Source of the DNA: Aptenodytes patagonicus
Lineage: Eukaryota > Chordata > Aves > Sphenisciformes > Spheniscidae
Direction of reading: 5' to 3'
NCBI RefSeq assembly: GCF_965638725.1
Contig: NC_134949.1
Span: 15,064,951 to 15,128,950 of the forward strand
Length of the DNA stretch: 64,000 nt
The position numbers and the translations under genes were made by a program. This document shows positions 41,101-53,943 of this stretch, one piece after another (the stretch's first letter is position 1; each line of letters begins with the position of its first letter). The notes under the pieces were generated by a model. That model saw nothing but the letters and a program-made list of their open reading frames with translations, searched no databases and was not told the DNA's origin.

Positions 41101-44100
41101 TGGCTGCGAGGGGCGGCTGCCCGGCGGGTGTGCAGCCTGGCCTCGCGTGCCGCGTGGGGTGAAGGGTCCTCTCTGGGGAGGGCTGAGCCCGTGAGAATGA
41201 GACGGTTCAGAGGACGAGTGCCCCAGGGGGGACACGGAGACCGCTGACAGCATGCCTGCCACCACACTCGTGCCAGGAGAGGACAACTGCAGCAGCTGTT
41301 GAGTACGCAATACCTAAGCGTGGGTCAGGGGCCTGGGACGTGCACGATGAGGAGGGGAAAGGTGCCTGGGGAAAGAGAGTAACAAGGTGGAGAACTTGGG
41401 GAAAGTAGAAAGCACGTGTGAGCGCTTGAAAAAGAGCTGCAGTTGCCGTATGGAGAATGATGACCAGACAGCGAAGTGCCGGAGCTGCTGCTCCGGTCAG
41501 GCCTCCCGTTACCCAGGTGCTGGGATTGCCGTATGGGAAAGGACTGCCTGGCCTTCCAGAGCATCAAAGTCTCTACCTCCACTGTTCAGAACCAGTAGCT
41601 CCAGTGGAAGAATAGGATACTTTTCTATAGAGCAATCCTTCCTAGCCCTCTTTTAAGTAGGTGTTGATCTGAAATGACATGTAAAGATACATATGCCTCC
41701 CAAATGCTTTCTTTTATACTCACTATAATTGTAATTGGTCTTCTGTGTAAATACTAGATGTTTTTGAATCATATTTAGCTATTGTTTGAATTGTTCTGTG
41801 ACGAGGAAACACTGCTGCTTTTGGAGCAAGTAGCAAATACGGTTTCTGGCACAATCGTGGCTCTTTTGTGGTGGGAAGAGGGTCGTCTTGCTCTCTGCTA
41901 GATGCATGGACAAATAACAACATTAAATATTGACCATACTACTGATCAGTACTGCATTAAAAAAGTTGCTTAATTAGCCTTTTCTGTAAAACCACTGGTG
42001 AATTAACACTTAGGTTGACATTTGGTGATACTCAAATCCAAATCCAAAATTGTATAACTAATAACTGGTTATTAAGATGATTCAGAAAAGATGGTTTTCA
42101 CCAGTCAGATGTTCATAGAAATACGAATATCCAAGAAAATGGCAAAGAGTAAGATCAGGAATGGGATCCAGGTATTTTGGACCTGATTCTCCATCGCTCC
42201 TGGTTGATCCATAATTGCACCACATCCTTTCAATTACCCTTGTGTGCCCCTGTTGGCTTCAGCGTGCTCTTGCTTTATGCCATTTCATGTGAGACAAGCA
42301 CCAGGTCTTTTGTTTAATTGTGACTACTTACTATTAAACCATTTACTTTTTTTTAAAAAAAAAGTAAACACTGACAGCTACTAACAATAATCAAGCTATA
42401 TGAAACTACTTACGTTAGTTTTCTCAGGAGGGAAAGGGTTCCCATGGAGCAGGAAAAAGTCGGTGAAACAGTTGGAAACATTAAGAGAATATGTATATCA
42501 GGAATTTCCTGTACACTTCCCTCTGCCAGCTTGTCTGTGTACTCTTTTGCAATAAAATCTGGGAGTAGCAATGGTAATTGCTGTTATTGCTATTATCCAC
42601 CATGAACTTGCAACTAACTCTTCTCCTTGTCTTAGATTTTCCGCTTGCTCTTGTTCAGTCCCATGGACACGAAGTTATCTTCCTACTGTTACTTCCCCAT
42701 CATAGCAAAAAAAGCTGAAATTTCCATTTTCTTTCTCAGGGCTCTCTGTAGCTCTTCTCCTTCTTATCTCTGTCTTGTTTGTTGCTGCATAGCCAACCTG
42801 GTCTGCTGTCTTCCATTAGCAAAAGTTATCTTAAAGTGCTATTTACTTGCTAGTCTAGAAAGCTGCTCTACCTTTTTCCACATCCTCCTTAAATATAAAA
42901 TGATTTTTCTGAAGTTGTCTGGACTTGACTCCTCCTTAATTCCTTCTGAGGATTCCTTTCGTGGAGTGTCCCATCAATGTGGCAACATGATTATGGGATG
43001 ATTTGAAATTATATACATATCTCCCTTGTTTTGTCCCAAAACTTTCTTCTGTGATGTCATTTACATCAGAATTTTCCCCATTACCGTGTCCTTTATCTGT
43101 GTGTTTTTCACGGTGAAATTTCTCTGCCACAAAGGACAAATCTTAATTTTTTTTTGGAAAGTCTATTTTAATATAAGGCAGATTAGTAAAAAGAAACAAT
43201 AAATTAGTTTGATCAGATCAGTCTTTTATCTTAACTGTTGCAAGAAATTATAAAAGAGAAATACTACAGGGCTTGTTTTGAAAAAAAAATGACATTTCTC
43301 GCTACAGAATTCTGCTGGTACATCTTCAAGCCTTCAATAGAATAATTAATGATGAATTAATTTGCTCAGACAGAATTTTTGTCAGCATCTTCCTCCTCCT
43401 CCTGCTGGCTCGCTCTTGTATCTGACAATGTGCCAGAATTTGAATAATGGTTTAATTTAGCTCATATGAACATATCTAAAGCTGTATCTGTAATGAAATA
43501 TTATAAAGTTAGGACACATCACAATATTAATAGAAAATGGTATTACGCTAAACAGAACTATATTAAATCACAGTTTGCTGGTGAAGAGAACATATTTTAA
43601 GTTTGGAAAAAATTAAATACAACTCTTGCAGCAGTAGATGGTGGGAGTATAGTTACAATGGCAGAAAAGAAGTAATCCTAGGAACCTCAAACACTCGATT
43701 CCTGTGCTGTATTTGTCATCTATTATCTGTGAAACTGAGTTTGGACTGTTCATCTGGTGTACTGAAATCAGGATTTGTAATGTATGTGGAGCTTAACTTC
43801 TCTCTTCAGATGGAACTACACCAAGAAATCATGTTCTTCAATTTAAATGCGAGTTCGGCTAAATTGTTTCTGATACCGTTTAGCCTACTGATAGAGTCAG
43901 AGTTCTTCAGTAATTATCTTCTAACATCTTCCTTTAGCCTGTGAGAGATTTTGAGAGGTACTCATTTTAGATATTTTTAATAAAGCTCTAATGGTAGCTT
44001 TAATAAATTCATGTTAATCCAGGGACATGTTTTGTTCCCCAGGGATTTCTTATAATAAATGATATTCTGGGTAACAGAAGTGTCCAGTCAGGATTTTATG

Positions 44101-47100
44101 TATATAAAGTCTATAATGTAGTCTGCTGCTGTATTTGGAGGAAGGCTATTCTGCAAATATGTCCTCAAGTTGATGTCTGAGGAGGTATACAAGGACAGCC
44201 AAATTAAGATGGGTATTACATGACATCCCTTCTTCAATCACTATTGCAAAACTTGATATTTATTTCATCTAGCCCTGAGAGTCCCATCACAGTTGCATAG
44301 GAGATCTATGTGACTGAAATTTCTGCACACGCCATGGTTATGCACAGAGGGTGAATTTTTCCCCCTAAAGAGTCTTTTGGTCAATAATTCTGAGCCCGAA
44401 CCAATCCCCCGTGCTGCCTTTATCTTGGTGATAATTCCAAGGCATATTGACAGATTAAATGTCAACATTATCTCTTAATACTGTTATTTTTCTGTTCAAA
44501 TATGCTGGCGAAAGAACAGAATTTTAGCTGTACTCCTTTGTGCTTTAGGTTTGGTGCAAATAGTGCTTATGGTGGTGTTTAAGCTTATAATGATTGGCAA
44601 CAAGTCCCTCGGTGCCTGACAGCCAGGCTGGTATTGCTGGAGTTTATCAGACATCTGTCACTCTCCACCTTGGTGCATAAAATTCTTTGCTGTGGAGCCA
44701 TGAGGAAAACAGAGTAGAGCCTGTAGACTTTTTTTCAAGGCTAAGTCTCCTAAATCTCCTTTTATCCTTCCTAAAGCTCCCATCCTACACCATTCTGCAG
44801 CATCACAGTGTTTCCTCTGCGTTCTTGTAGTGTTCTTTCACCCTGGATACCTGGCTGGGACTCCAGAGTTAATCAGTGCATAGGTGGTTAAGATCATGTA
44901 AGTAGATTTTAGTGGGCTCGAGAATTTAATTCTCATTGCTAAACAGTATCCATCAATAGTCTGGTTAAATAGTATCCCAATCACAAGGAATCATGGAGAG
45001 TTAGATTATTTTGCATAGAAGTGAATAAAAAAATCCTGACACATCATTTTAAATCATATTCAGTGAATGAAGCAAGCCTAGGATTTCTCCCCTGTAGTTT
45101 ATCCAAAGGCTTGTGTAGAAGTCTGATTAAATCCTAACTCAAAATACTCTCTAGAAGTTATGTGTTATGCAGACTGTATAAATTACTGACTATAATATGA
45201 ATGAAAAATAAGAGGAATTGCTTTATTTATGCAGTATATAGGACAAGGTTAAATCCAGTGCAAGATTCTGTTTACAGGAGATGGCAGATTCTTCTGGTGA
45301 GCACTCACACTAGATTATATGTAATTTGATATTTAGATCTTTTGTCTGTGTGTGTGTGTATATATAAAACCCCCTAATACTCTGTTGAGATACTGCTTGA
45401 AGGTCTGCCTACTGAAGTTCATATTCAGTCCATGGCATAGCATCTCTTTTCTGAACTCCAGCTACCAAGAGGTGTTTATATGACTGCAGGACCTGGGTCA
45501 GAAGATTCACAGCTCAGCACAGCTAACCTTCAAATGTTTGTCAGGTTTTGTGCTTCTGAGTGTGAGTCACAGCAAGTCAGTTTTTCTTTATACCTTCTTA
45601 AGAACTGTCTCTCGCCATGAGGTCTTATCTTTGGAAGTCAATGCATGTATTTCTGCTGGGAGTTGCCAGACGTGCTGTGAGACTTCTTGCCTTGATATTT
45701 GGAAGAGGTGAATTTCAGATTATGATTGTGGCTTTGTATCACAGCACGTAAATTTTTATTTCTTGGCGTGCATTGTATAACCAGTACTGAGGTTTTTGCA
45801 TGTTCTTCAAAGAGTAACGAAAGTTCAATCACTTCATTGTTCAGAGTAATGTGAAGCTGAGGTAACTTGAAAATGCTGTAACACAGATGGATGAATGCCA
45901 CAGGATACCCTGAAGTTTCCTGTGTTACAGAGATGCCTGATGGGTTCTGCATAGTCACTGTGGATCCAGCACAGTTTCCCACCTTTGGCTGAGTCCTGAG
46001 GCTCCCTCCACAAAGAACCACTCAGGTGGATCTGCTCTGCATTTTTTCAATGCTTAAGATTCCTCATGAGCATGGATATTTGAGTGCATCTGTCTAGCAC
46101 CAGCTTGGATCAGGAAAGACCTTCCTGAGCAGGAGCTTGCTGGATCTAATGTGGCTCCATGAAGTTAAAGGTGCTGGTGTTGCACTTCTGAGTTTTCCTG
46201 GTTTTGTACTGTGGTCCAGACATACAGTGAAAGGAGCTGGCTTGGGTCAGTAGAGCTTATTCTTCGTGTTCCAGATCATATAAAAATGGCTAAACTGCTT
46301 CCAGATCTGAACCGACACTGAAAGCTGTTTAACCTTGTTTGTGCAGTGCTGCACCTGAGCCAATGAACTTTGTATAACCTCTGAGCTATACAGAATGTGT
46401 CCATGGCACAATTAATGTGCAACTGAAATTACCCTTTACAGCCAGTTAAGTGGTGGCTGTGGAATGTGGGGCGCAGTGCAAGAAGGGAGCTGACGTGAAT
46501 ATTAGACTGGATCACCTGTGCTTTGCCCACACATCAAGGTTCCCAAACATCTGAACAGCTGGGTTTCTTTTTCTTTTAAATCAAGTAAGCACAAAGTATT
46601 TTCTTTGCCTCCCAAACCAAATTTCCACCACTTCATTACAGTGCCCTGAGGCTCAGCTTGGGCAGATAAAGTACAGTTCATCATAACGAATGCATCTGGC
46701 TTTTACAGGAAGAAGAGTGAAATATTTCCAATAAATATATGTCAGGATTCAGAAGTACTTCTAAATAGTTTCTTCAGCAGTGTTTGGCCAATGGAGAATT
46801 TGCGATGTTATGACATAGTGTGAAGATTTTACTGCTGTTTGTCTAGAATAACATTTGTAATTTAATCAGTTTTTACTGCTCTGGACTAAACTCACTATTT
46901 TACAACAAATAGTGAGTCCTCTGGAGCTGAGACCATTTCTAGTCCTGTGTTTATCACCTGACATGGTGAGGACTGATTCAAACCAGAGCCTCTGCACTAA
47001 CACAGTAACAACAGCAACCGCAGTGTCTGTGGGGCATGATTGAGCTTTGTATGGTGGAAGGATAAGAGATCTGAAGCTAAACTGATTGATTTTTGGGGTG

Positions 47101-50100
47101 TATTTCACAATACACAATATGTATTCAAATAGGAGAGAGAGATGTACAGTTGTGTGTCTAGGTAAAAATACAAGGTTGACAACACCCGCTACACCACTGA
47201 GTTAGCGGAACATGCAAAGTTCAACCGTGCTGCCACAATTGTGTCTGAGGATCAAATGACAGTTGTCCAGTCTGGAAAGACAGAAGAAGACTTTCTAATG
47301 ATCCAGGTCTCTATGTTCGTTCTAGCAAGCTGAAGGTTATATTTCTCTTCATTTGATTTCTACCTACCTGGGAAGAAAAGAAAAAACCAGGAAGCCCCTA
47401 GAAATGCTGATTGCCCAGAATTTCTGTTTTCCCTGTGTAGAAAACATGAAAGATTATACATATTTAGTGATTGCCCAATTTCTGTAATATTCATGCTGGT
47501 TTTGCAGAATACCTGAAGCAAAACAAGATAAATCAACACGTTTGTAAAAAGCACTAGAGGGCCAGACACTCAGCATTTTGCTACAACCCATCAGTTAGAG
47601 GAGTTGCAGTTTCACAGCTTATGATATCAACCAGTCTCCTCACATGAACTTCAGCCTTGAACTGTCTTTTCTCTGGGGTTGTGTTAACACACTCAGACAC
47701 TTTCTACTTAGGCTTGGTCCTGTAATATGCAGTGCTTCTCCAGTGAGCACTCTTGAGCTGCCACTGACTTTAGTATGCTCAGGATCTTGTATACTGTTTC
47801 TTTAAAGAGAGAAGAAAAGGAATAATTTATTTATGCTCTCTGAAAGAATAGTATGGAGGGCAAGCTGTACTGAACAGACAGTTTTCTGGCAGAAACATAC
47901 CACAAGGCTACAAAATTTATTACACTACAAGTTTAAAGAAACATAATTTTTCCCTTGCACCCTTTCTAAAATGGAACTGGGAGGTTTATCAGGCAAACAC
48001 CTTGCTCCTGCTGTTCCTGAGGAGTGTCAATATTTAGATTATAAAGGGATCAGGACAGAGCACCAAGTGTTGTCCATTTCCATAACAGTTCATCACAGAT
48101 TATAGTTTGACTAGGGGACAAATTAAGACTGTTTCAGTAAGTCAGCAAAGGTATTTGTAACTGTGGCTGGAGCTGTGATAGTGCATAAGGAATGCGGGCT
48201 GTTCTGCTAAGTCATCCTAGCTGTAGGTGAGAAAACCCTGCATACAGATGCAGGATCATTTCTGCTCACTCAGTGCTGGCGCATGCAAACTGCTGCTGGA
48301 CTGTGCCATGGCTTGTGCTTCTCCTGTGCAGAGGTGGAAAGCAGAATTGTCTAGGAGAACACCTTTGAAACCGGGGAAATCCTTATGGAAATTTATGTTT
48401 GGGTTTGTATTTTGTTGCTTCTTAAGGTAACAATGAAGGGAAAAGAGATGGATTTAGAATATTAGCCTAAGCCCATAACCAGCAAAAACTACCTCAGGTG
48501 CTTAAATTTAGGATCTTAGCAGTTTATTGACTTGAGCAGGATTAAAGTCAGCATGTTTGGTGAATAATTGCAGAAGTGATGAAGTAGTGAGTGTGTGTGC
48601 ACTCATTTGTGGAGCTGGAGATCTTTCTTTTTGATGTCTCAAACAAATGATCTCTGAAAAAATGTTTTTTTTTTAAAAGTGGTCTTACACAATCTTTGCA
48701 CTGTGCATAGGGCGCTTTGCTTCCCAGGATCTCTGTGGACTGATTTACGTGAAATGCAGAGTCATTGGAGCAGCAGACACCCTGCTAGAGCAGTGCCCCA
48801 TAATCCTTACAGTTATAGATGAGACCTAAGTTTCTTCTGCTCTCTTTCAGACCCAATCCATCTTCAGTTCTCTCCACAGTAGGCAACCCTGAGTAAGTTG
48901 GCATGTAGCCTAGGCTCGCCCACAGCCAGCTGGTCAGGGAGCTGTGCTGGAGGGCACAGGCTGGGAGCGTCCACACGGCCCCTTTCTGCGGTGCTGCTGT
49001 TTAAATGCATGGGTGGTTTTCTGCTCTCACTCTCCACATGGAAAAAGATTACGGCTGTATTTTGTGAAGAGCTTAATCCTGTTAGTGTGCATGAAGCATG
49101 GCCTAGAAATGCCGGCTGGACGTAAGCAGAGGGATGTTGTCTGTGGATGCTGACGGGCTGAAGAGAGGTAGGCACTGAAGCAGTCAGGCTGTGGGCATGC
49201 ACAGAAGCAAACTGATAGGCACCAAGAAAGTCTTTGGGCTATACAAATGGGCACCCACTACATTATACAGTTATTTCTATGAATGGTATGTTTGAATTTA
49301 GGTCTTTTTTTTCTATTAAATTCTACTGTACTCACCTTTGTCCTAATTTTAATTTAGTGCTTTGTAATTAACCATGAAATGAAAACTGGAGATCGGAGCC
49401 CGTTGTGGCAGAAGAGGAGACAGGGATGAACTTTATGCATCAATTTCAATACAGATCAGACTAATGCATAAATTAAAAAAACACATTACTTCAAATTATA
49501 AGGCGCTACAAGAGGTGCTGAGAAGTGGAAAAAGAAGCTGCCTGAGCCTAGTAGGAAGAGAGATGGCAGGTGTACTATGTAACAGCTTGTGCTGCATCAG
49601 GAATCAATGTGGGATCCCAGTTTGAGCTATTTGATTTGGATTGCACCTACCCAACAGATAGCTGTAGGGTCTGGCTTTTCCCTTTCACTTTGGTGACATT
49701 TGGAGAGTTTGCCAATCTGATAAGTTGCAGTGAACGGAATTATAGCATAGCCCCCTGCACACAGTGTTTTCTTGCCAGCTTCTCTTCTCCTCCTGGTTTG
49801 CCAGGTTCCCTGACTTCAGTTCCTGCCTACAGTCTCATTTCTTCCTCAGTGGTCTCAAGAAATGAACCAATAATCAAAACACACCCCTGAAATCCACGCT
49901 TGTTTTTAGCTAGTCCTTCCTCTGGGATTATTAGCAAGGTGTCTTTTTTATTTCTCTCTCTGTAAATTTCATCCTGAGATCTCAAAGTTAGTGGAAACAG
50001 GAGTGAGATTTTAGATTGCTAATTTTTAGAGGTAGGATTTATGTGTCAAAACAGCACTGAAGTTACTGCTTAGGATGAAACAATAATCAACTCTCTAGCA

Positions 50101-50583
50101 ATATTACTTTTTAAACATGGAAATGAGATAGTCTTTAGCAAAAAAAAACCCAATCTGGCATTTAGCTGATCGGGAAGCAAGTAGTAATCATTCCACAAAT
50201 GTTTTGGGAAATTCACGGTCCAATGAACCCAGTGAGGTGAATAGTTGGCTTGTGACAATCCTTGCTGTCTAATGAAATGTGAACCTTTCCATAGCCTCTG
50301 TTAATTTTACTATATTGAACCAGTCCCTTCCTTATGCTTTCATTTTCTCATTCATTTTGTCTTTCTATCTAAAGCACCCGTTTTGCTACTTCTGGCAGCA
50401 GTTTCTTTCGTCTTGCTGGGGAGGTCGAAGGTATCTGATGTATTTTTTTTCTGCAGATACCTCCTCCTATGGTTTACATAGTAATGTTTTCTTTCTTTTA
50501 TAAACAGATCATAGTAGTGGAAATTAATCCATATTCCTGTTAAGAGGATTTATTTCTGTGTCACTTTATATTTATTACTGTTT
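41101..50583. other. upstream intergenic DNA, no gene recognised
   Basis: 9.5 kb upstream of NAMPT. I see no coding frame with a known domain, no RNA gene and no clear retroelement. It holds the E-box at 41413-41418, an A/T palindrome at 42342-42368 and a short GT/TA run near 45346-45366. Enhancers may lie here but cannot be seen from sequence alone. Confidence 0.5.
41413..41418. promoter_or_regulatory. canonical E-box CACGTG upstream of NAMPT
   Basis: CACGTG about 1.2 kb upstream of the ATG. Mammalian Nampt is a clock-controlled gene driven by CLOCK:BMAL1 at promoter E-boxes, so this is a candidate circadian element. A single hexamer may occur by chance. Confidence 0.3.
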
Positions 50584-50672
50584 ATAGAATCATAGAATCA
50601 TAGAATCATTGAGGTTGGAAAAGACCTCTAAGATCATCGAGTCCAACCGTCGACCCAACACCACCATGTCCA

Positions 50673-52330
50673 CTAAACCATGTCCCTAAGTGCCTCATCT
50701 ACTCGTCTTTTAAATACCTCCAGGGATGGGGACTCAACCACTTCCCTGGGCAGCCTGTTCCAATGTTTAACCACTCTTTCAGTAAAGAAATTTTTCCTTA
50801 CATCCAATCTAAACTTCCCCTGGCGCAACTTGAGGCCATTTCCTCTCATCCTATCGCTAGTTACTTGGGAGAAGAGACCGACACCCACCTTGCTACAACC
50901 TCCTTCCAGGTAGTTGTAGAGAGCGATGAGGTCTCCCCTCAGCCTCCTTTTCTCCAGGCTAAACAGTCCCAGTTCCCTCAGTCTCTCCTCATAAGACTTG
51001 TTCTCCAGACCCCTCACCAGCCTCGTTGCCCTTCTCTGGACACGCTCCAGCACCTCAACGTCCTTCTTGTAGTGAGGGGCCCAAAACTGAACACAGTATT
51101 CAAGGTGCGGCCTCACCAGTGCCGAGTACAGGGGCACGATCACTTCCCTACTCCTGCTGGCCACTCTGTTTCTGATACAGGACAGGATGCCATTGGCCTT
51201 CTTGGCTGCCTGGGCACACTGCCGGCTCATGTTCAGCCGGCTGTCGACCAACACCCCCAGGTCCCTCTCTGCTGGGCAGCTTTCCAGCCACTCTTCCCCA
51301 AGCCTGTAGCGCTGCATGGGGTTGTTGTGGCCGAAGTGCAGGACCCGGCACTTGGCCTTGTTGAATCTCATACAGTTGGCCTCGGCCCATCGATCCAGCC
51401 TGTCCAGGTCCCTCTGCAGAGCCTTCCTACCCTCGAGCAGATCAACGCTCCCACCCAGCCTGGTGTCGTCTGCAAACTTACTGAGGGTGCACTCCATCCC
51501 CTCATCCAGATCATTGATAAAGATATTGAACAAGACCGGCCCCAAAACTGAGCCCTGGGGAACACCACTCGTGACCGGCCGCCAACTGGATGTAACTCCA
51601 TTCACCACAACTCTCTGGGCCACACTGTCCAGCCAGTTTTTGACCCAGCGCAGAGTACACCTGTCTAAGCCGTGAGCCGCCAGCTTCTCTAGGAGAATGC
51701 TGTGGGAGACGGTGTCAAAGGCCTTACTGAAGTCCAGGTAGACCACATCCACAGCCTTTCCCTCATCCACTAGGCGGGTCACCTGGTCATAGAAGGAGAT
51801 CAGGTTGGTCAAGCAGGACCTGCCTCTCATGAACCCGTGCTGGCTGGGCCTGATCCCCTGGTTGTCCCGCACATGCCTTGTGAGCGCCCTCAAGATGAAC
51901 CGCTCCATAATCTTCCCCGGCACCGAGGTCAGGCTGACAGGCCTGTAGTTCCCCGGATCCTCCTTCCGGCCCTTCTTGTAGATGGGCGTCACATTGGCAA
52001 GCCTCCAGTCATCCGGGACCTCCCCCGTTAACCAGGACTGCTGATAAATGATGGAGAGTGGCTTGGCGAGCTCCTCCGCCAGCTCCCTCAGCACTCTCGG
52101 GTGGATCCCATCCGGCCCCATAGACTTGTGAGCATCCAGGTGGCGTAGCAGGTCATTGACTGCTTCCTCTTGGATTATGGGAGGTTCATCCTGCTTGCCA
52201 TCCCTGTCTTCCAGCTCGGGGGGCCGAGTACCCTGAGGATAACTGGTCTGCCTGTTAAAGACTGAGGCAAAGAAGGCATTAAGTACCTCAGCCTTTTCCT
52301 CATCCTCGGTGACAATGTTCCCAATTGTCA
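50673..52330 (-). pseudogene. CR1 ORF2 reverse-transcriptase part (open, but cut off from its N-terminus)
   Basis: About 550 codons are open to the stop at 50673. Blocks in order: [67 protein letters not shown] and catalytic FADD (51476-51465). The C-terminal region ends [10 protein letters not shown] 7-bp insertion with a short palindrome at about 52330 separates it from the upstream frame. Confidence 0.85.
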
Positions 52331-53537
52331 CCACAATCCAATAAAGGATGGAGATTCTCCTTGGCTCTCTTCTTGTCATTAATATATTTGTAAAAACTTT
52401 TTTTGTTGTCTTTAACGACAGCGGCCAGATTGCGTTCTAGCTGGGCTTTTTCCTTTCTCATTTCTTCTCTGCACGACCTAACGAGATCCCTGTACTCTCT
52501 TGAGTCGCCTGCCCCTTCTTCCACAAGCGGTAAACTCTCCTTTTTTTCCTGAGTCCCAGCAAGAGCTCCCCGTTCAGCCAGGCCGGTCGTCTTCCCCGCC
52601 CATTCTTCTTACGGCGTACAGGGACAGCCTGCTCCTGCGCCTTTAAGGCTTCCTTCTTGAAGAATGTCCAGCCTTCCTGGACCCCTTTGCCCTTCAGGAC
52701 CGTCTCCCACAGGACTCTCTCAACCAGCGTCCTGAACAGGCCAAAGTCTGCCCTCCGGAAGTCCATGGTTGCGGTTTTGCTGGCCCCCCTCCTTACTTCA
52801 CCAAGAATGGAGAATTCTATCATTTCATGGTCGCTAAGCCCAAGACGGCATCCGACCACCACATCTCCCACCAGTCCTTCTCTGTTTGTAAACAGCAGGT
52901 CGAGTGAGGCACCTCCCCTGGTAGGCTCCTTTACCAGCTGTGTCAGGAAGTTGTCTTCCACACACTCCAGGAACCTCCTAGACTGTTTCCTCTCTGCCGT
53001 GTTGTATTTCCAGCAGATGTCCGGGAAGCTGAAGTCCCCCACGAGAACAAGGGCTAGTGATTGTGAGACTTCTGCCAGCCACTTGTAGAATGCTTCATCC
53101 ACCTTTTCATCCTGGTTGGGTGGTCTATAACAGACTCCCAGCAGGATATCTGCCTCGTTGGCCTTCCCCCTCATCCTTACTCATAAACACTCAACCGTAT
53201 CATCATCACAATCATTGAGCTCTACACAATCGAAACACTCCCTAACATACAGGGCCACCCCACCGCCTCTCCTTCCTCGCCTGTCCCTTCTGAAGAGTCT
53301 ATAGCCATCCATTGCAGCACTCCAATCATGAGAGTCGCCCCACCATGTTTCTGTGATGGCGACTAAGTCATATCTCTCCCGCTGCACAATGGCTTCCAGC
53401 TCCTCCTGTTTGCTGCCCATGCTGTGTGCATTGGTGTAGATGCACTTGAGCTGGGCTATCGATTTCACCCCTGGCATCGGCACGCCAACCCTAGGCTCAT
53501 CTCTAGTGAGCCTGGTTTTATCCCCTTCCCCCTTCAA
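52300..53537 (-). pseudogene. CR1 ORF2 endonuclease and linker, broken
   Basis: The apurinic-endonuclease domain reads NAHSMGSKQEELEA, then DLVAITETWW with the catalytic Glu, and VLVGDFSFPDICW and LSDHEMIEF with the final catalytic Asp-His. A TGA at 53183-53181 interrupts the frame after DDDTVECL; the frame resumes unchanged, so it looks like a Trp-to-stop change. Near 52500 a frameshift moves the linker ([13 protein letters not shown]) to another frame. The enzyme cannot be made from this copy. Confidence 0.8.
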
Positions 53538-53539
53538 AC

Positions 53540-53942
53540 CTAGTTTAAAGCCCTCTCAATGAGCCCCGCCAATTCATGAGCAATGATCCTTTTCCCCCTG
53601 TGAGACAGCTGGACTCCATCTGTCTCTAGCAGGCCCAGTGCCGTGTAAACCTCCTCATGATCAAAAAAGCCAAAATTCCTCCGATGGCACCAGCCCCTGA
53701 GCCACGTGTTGATCAGGTGTGTTTTCCTGCTCCTTTCAGTATTCTTCCCTGCCACTGTAGGGATAGAGGAAAACACTACCTGTGCTCCTGATCCTTCAAC
53801 CAGTCGCCCCAGTGCCCTGAAGTCCCTTTTGATCACTGCAGGACTTCTCTCTGCAACCTCATCACTGCCAGCTTGTATAACCAACAGTGGGTAGTAATCG
53901 GAAGACCGTACCAGACCAGGGAGCTTCCTAGTGATGTCTTAT
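53540..53942 (-). pseudogene. CR1 ORF1 C-terminal fragment, SGNH/esterase-like domain
   Basis: Open on the minus strand from the truncation to its stop at 53540. It reads ITRKLPGLVRSSD, then PLLVIQAGSDEVA, and ends with DGVQLSHRGKRI, where the Asp and His of an SGNH-hydrolase dyad would be. CR1-type ORF1 proteins are known to carry an esterase domain. The ORF2 frame begins directly after the stop. The start of ORF1 is lost. Confidence 0.75.
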
Positions 53943-53943
53943 C

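Larger units (their letters stand above)
50584..53943 (-). mobile_element. CR1 LINE, 5'-truncated, degraded (~3.36 kb)
   Basis: The minus strand runs from the C-terminal part of ORF1 (53943) to the 3' end at 50584, which has the CR1 hallmark of repeated ATTCTATG. ORF1 keeps an SGNH/esterase-like end, ORF2 has endonuclease and reverse-transcriptase parts. Coding is broken by an in-frame TGA at 53183-53181, a frameshift near 52500 and a 7-bp insertion near 52330. Full-length CR1 is about 4.5 kb, so roughly the first kilobase is missing. It differs from the copy at 61227 by about 30 residues over the shared ~550-residue RT region (counted by eye). Confidence 0.95.

Noticed and set aside
41101..50583. 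A second gene upstream of NAMPT sharing the CpG island (bidirectional promoter)
   Set aside because: No plus-strand exon with protein similarity could be read. A noncoding divergent RNA is possible but nothing in the sequence supports it directly.
50763..51551. 262-codon plus-strand frame opposite the CR1 RT, and its twin at 62535-63323 on minus
   Set aside because: Both are antisense shadows of the same CR1 reverse-transcriptase region. They recur only because the element recurs.
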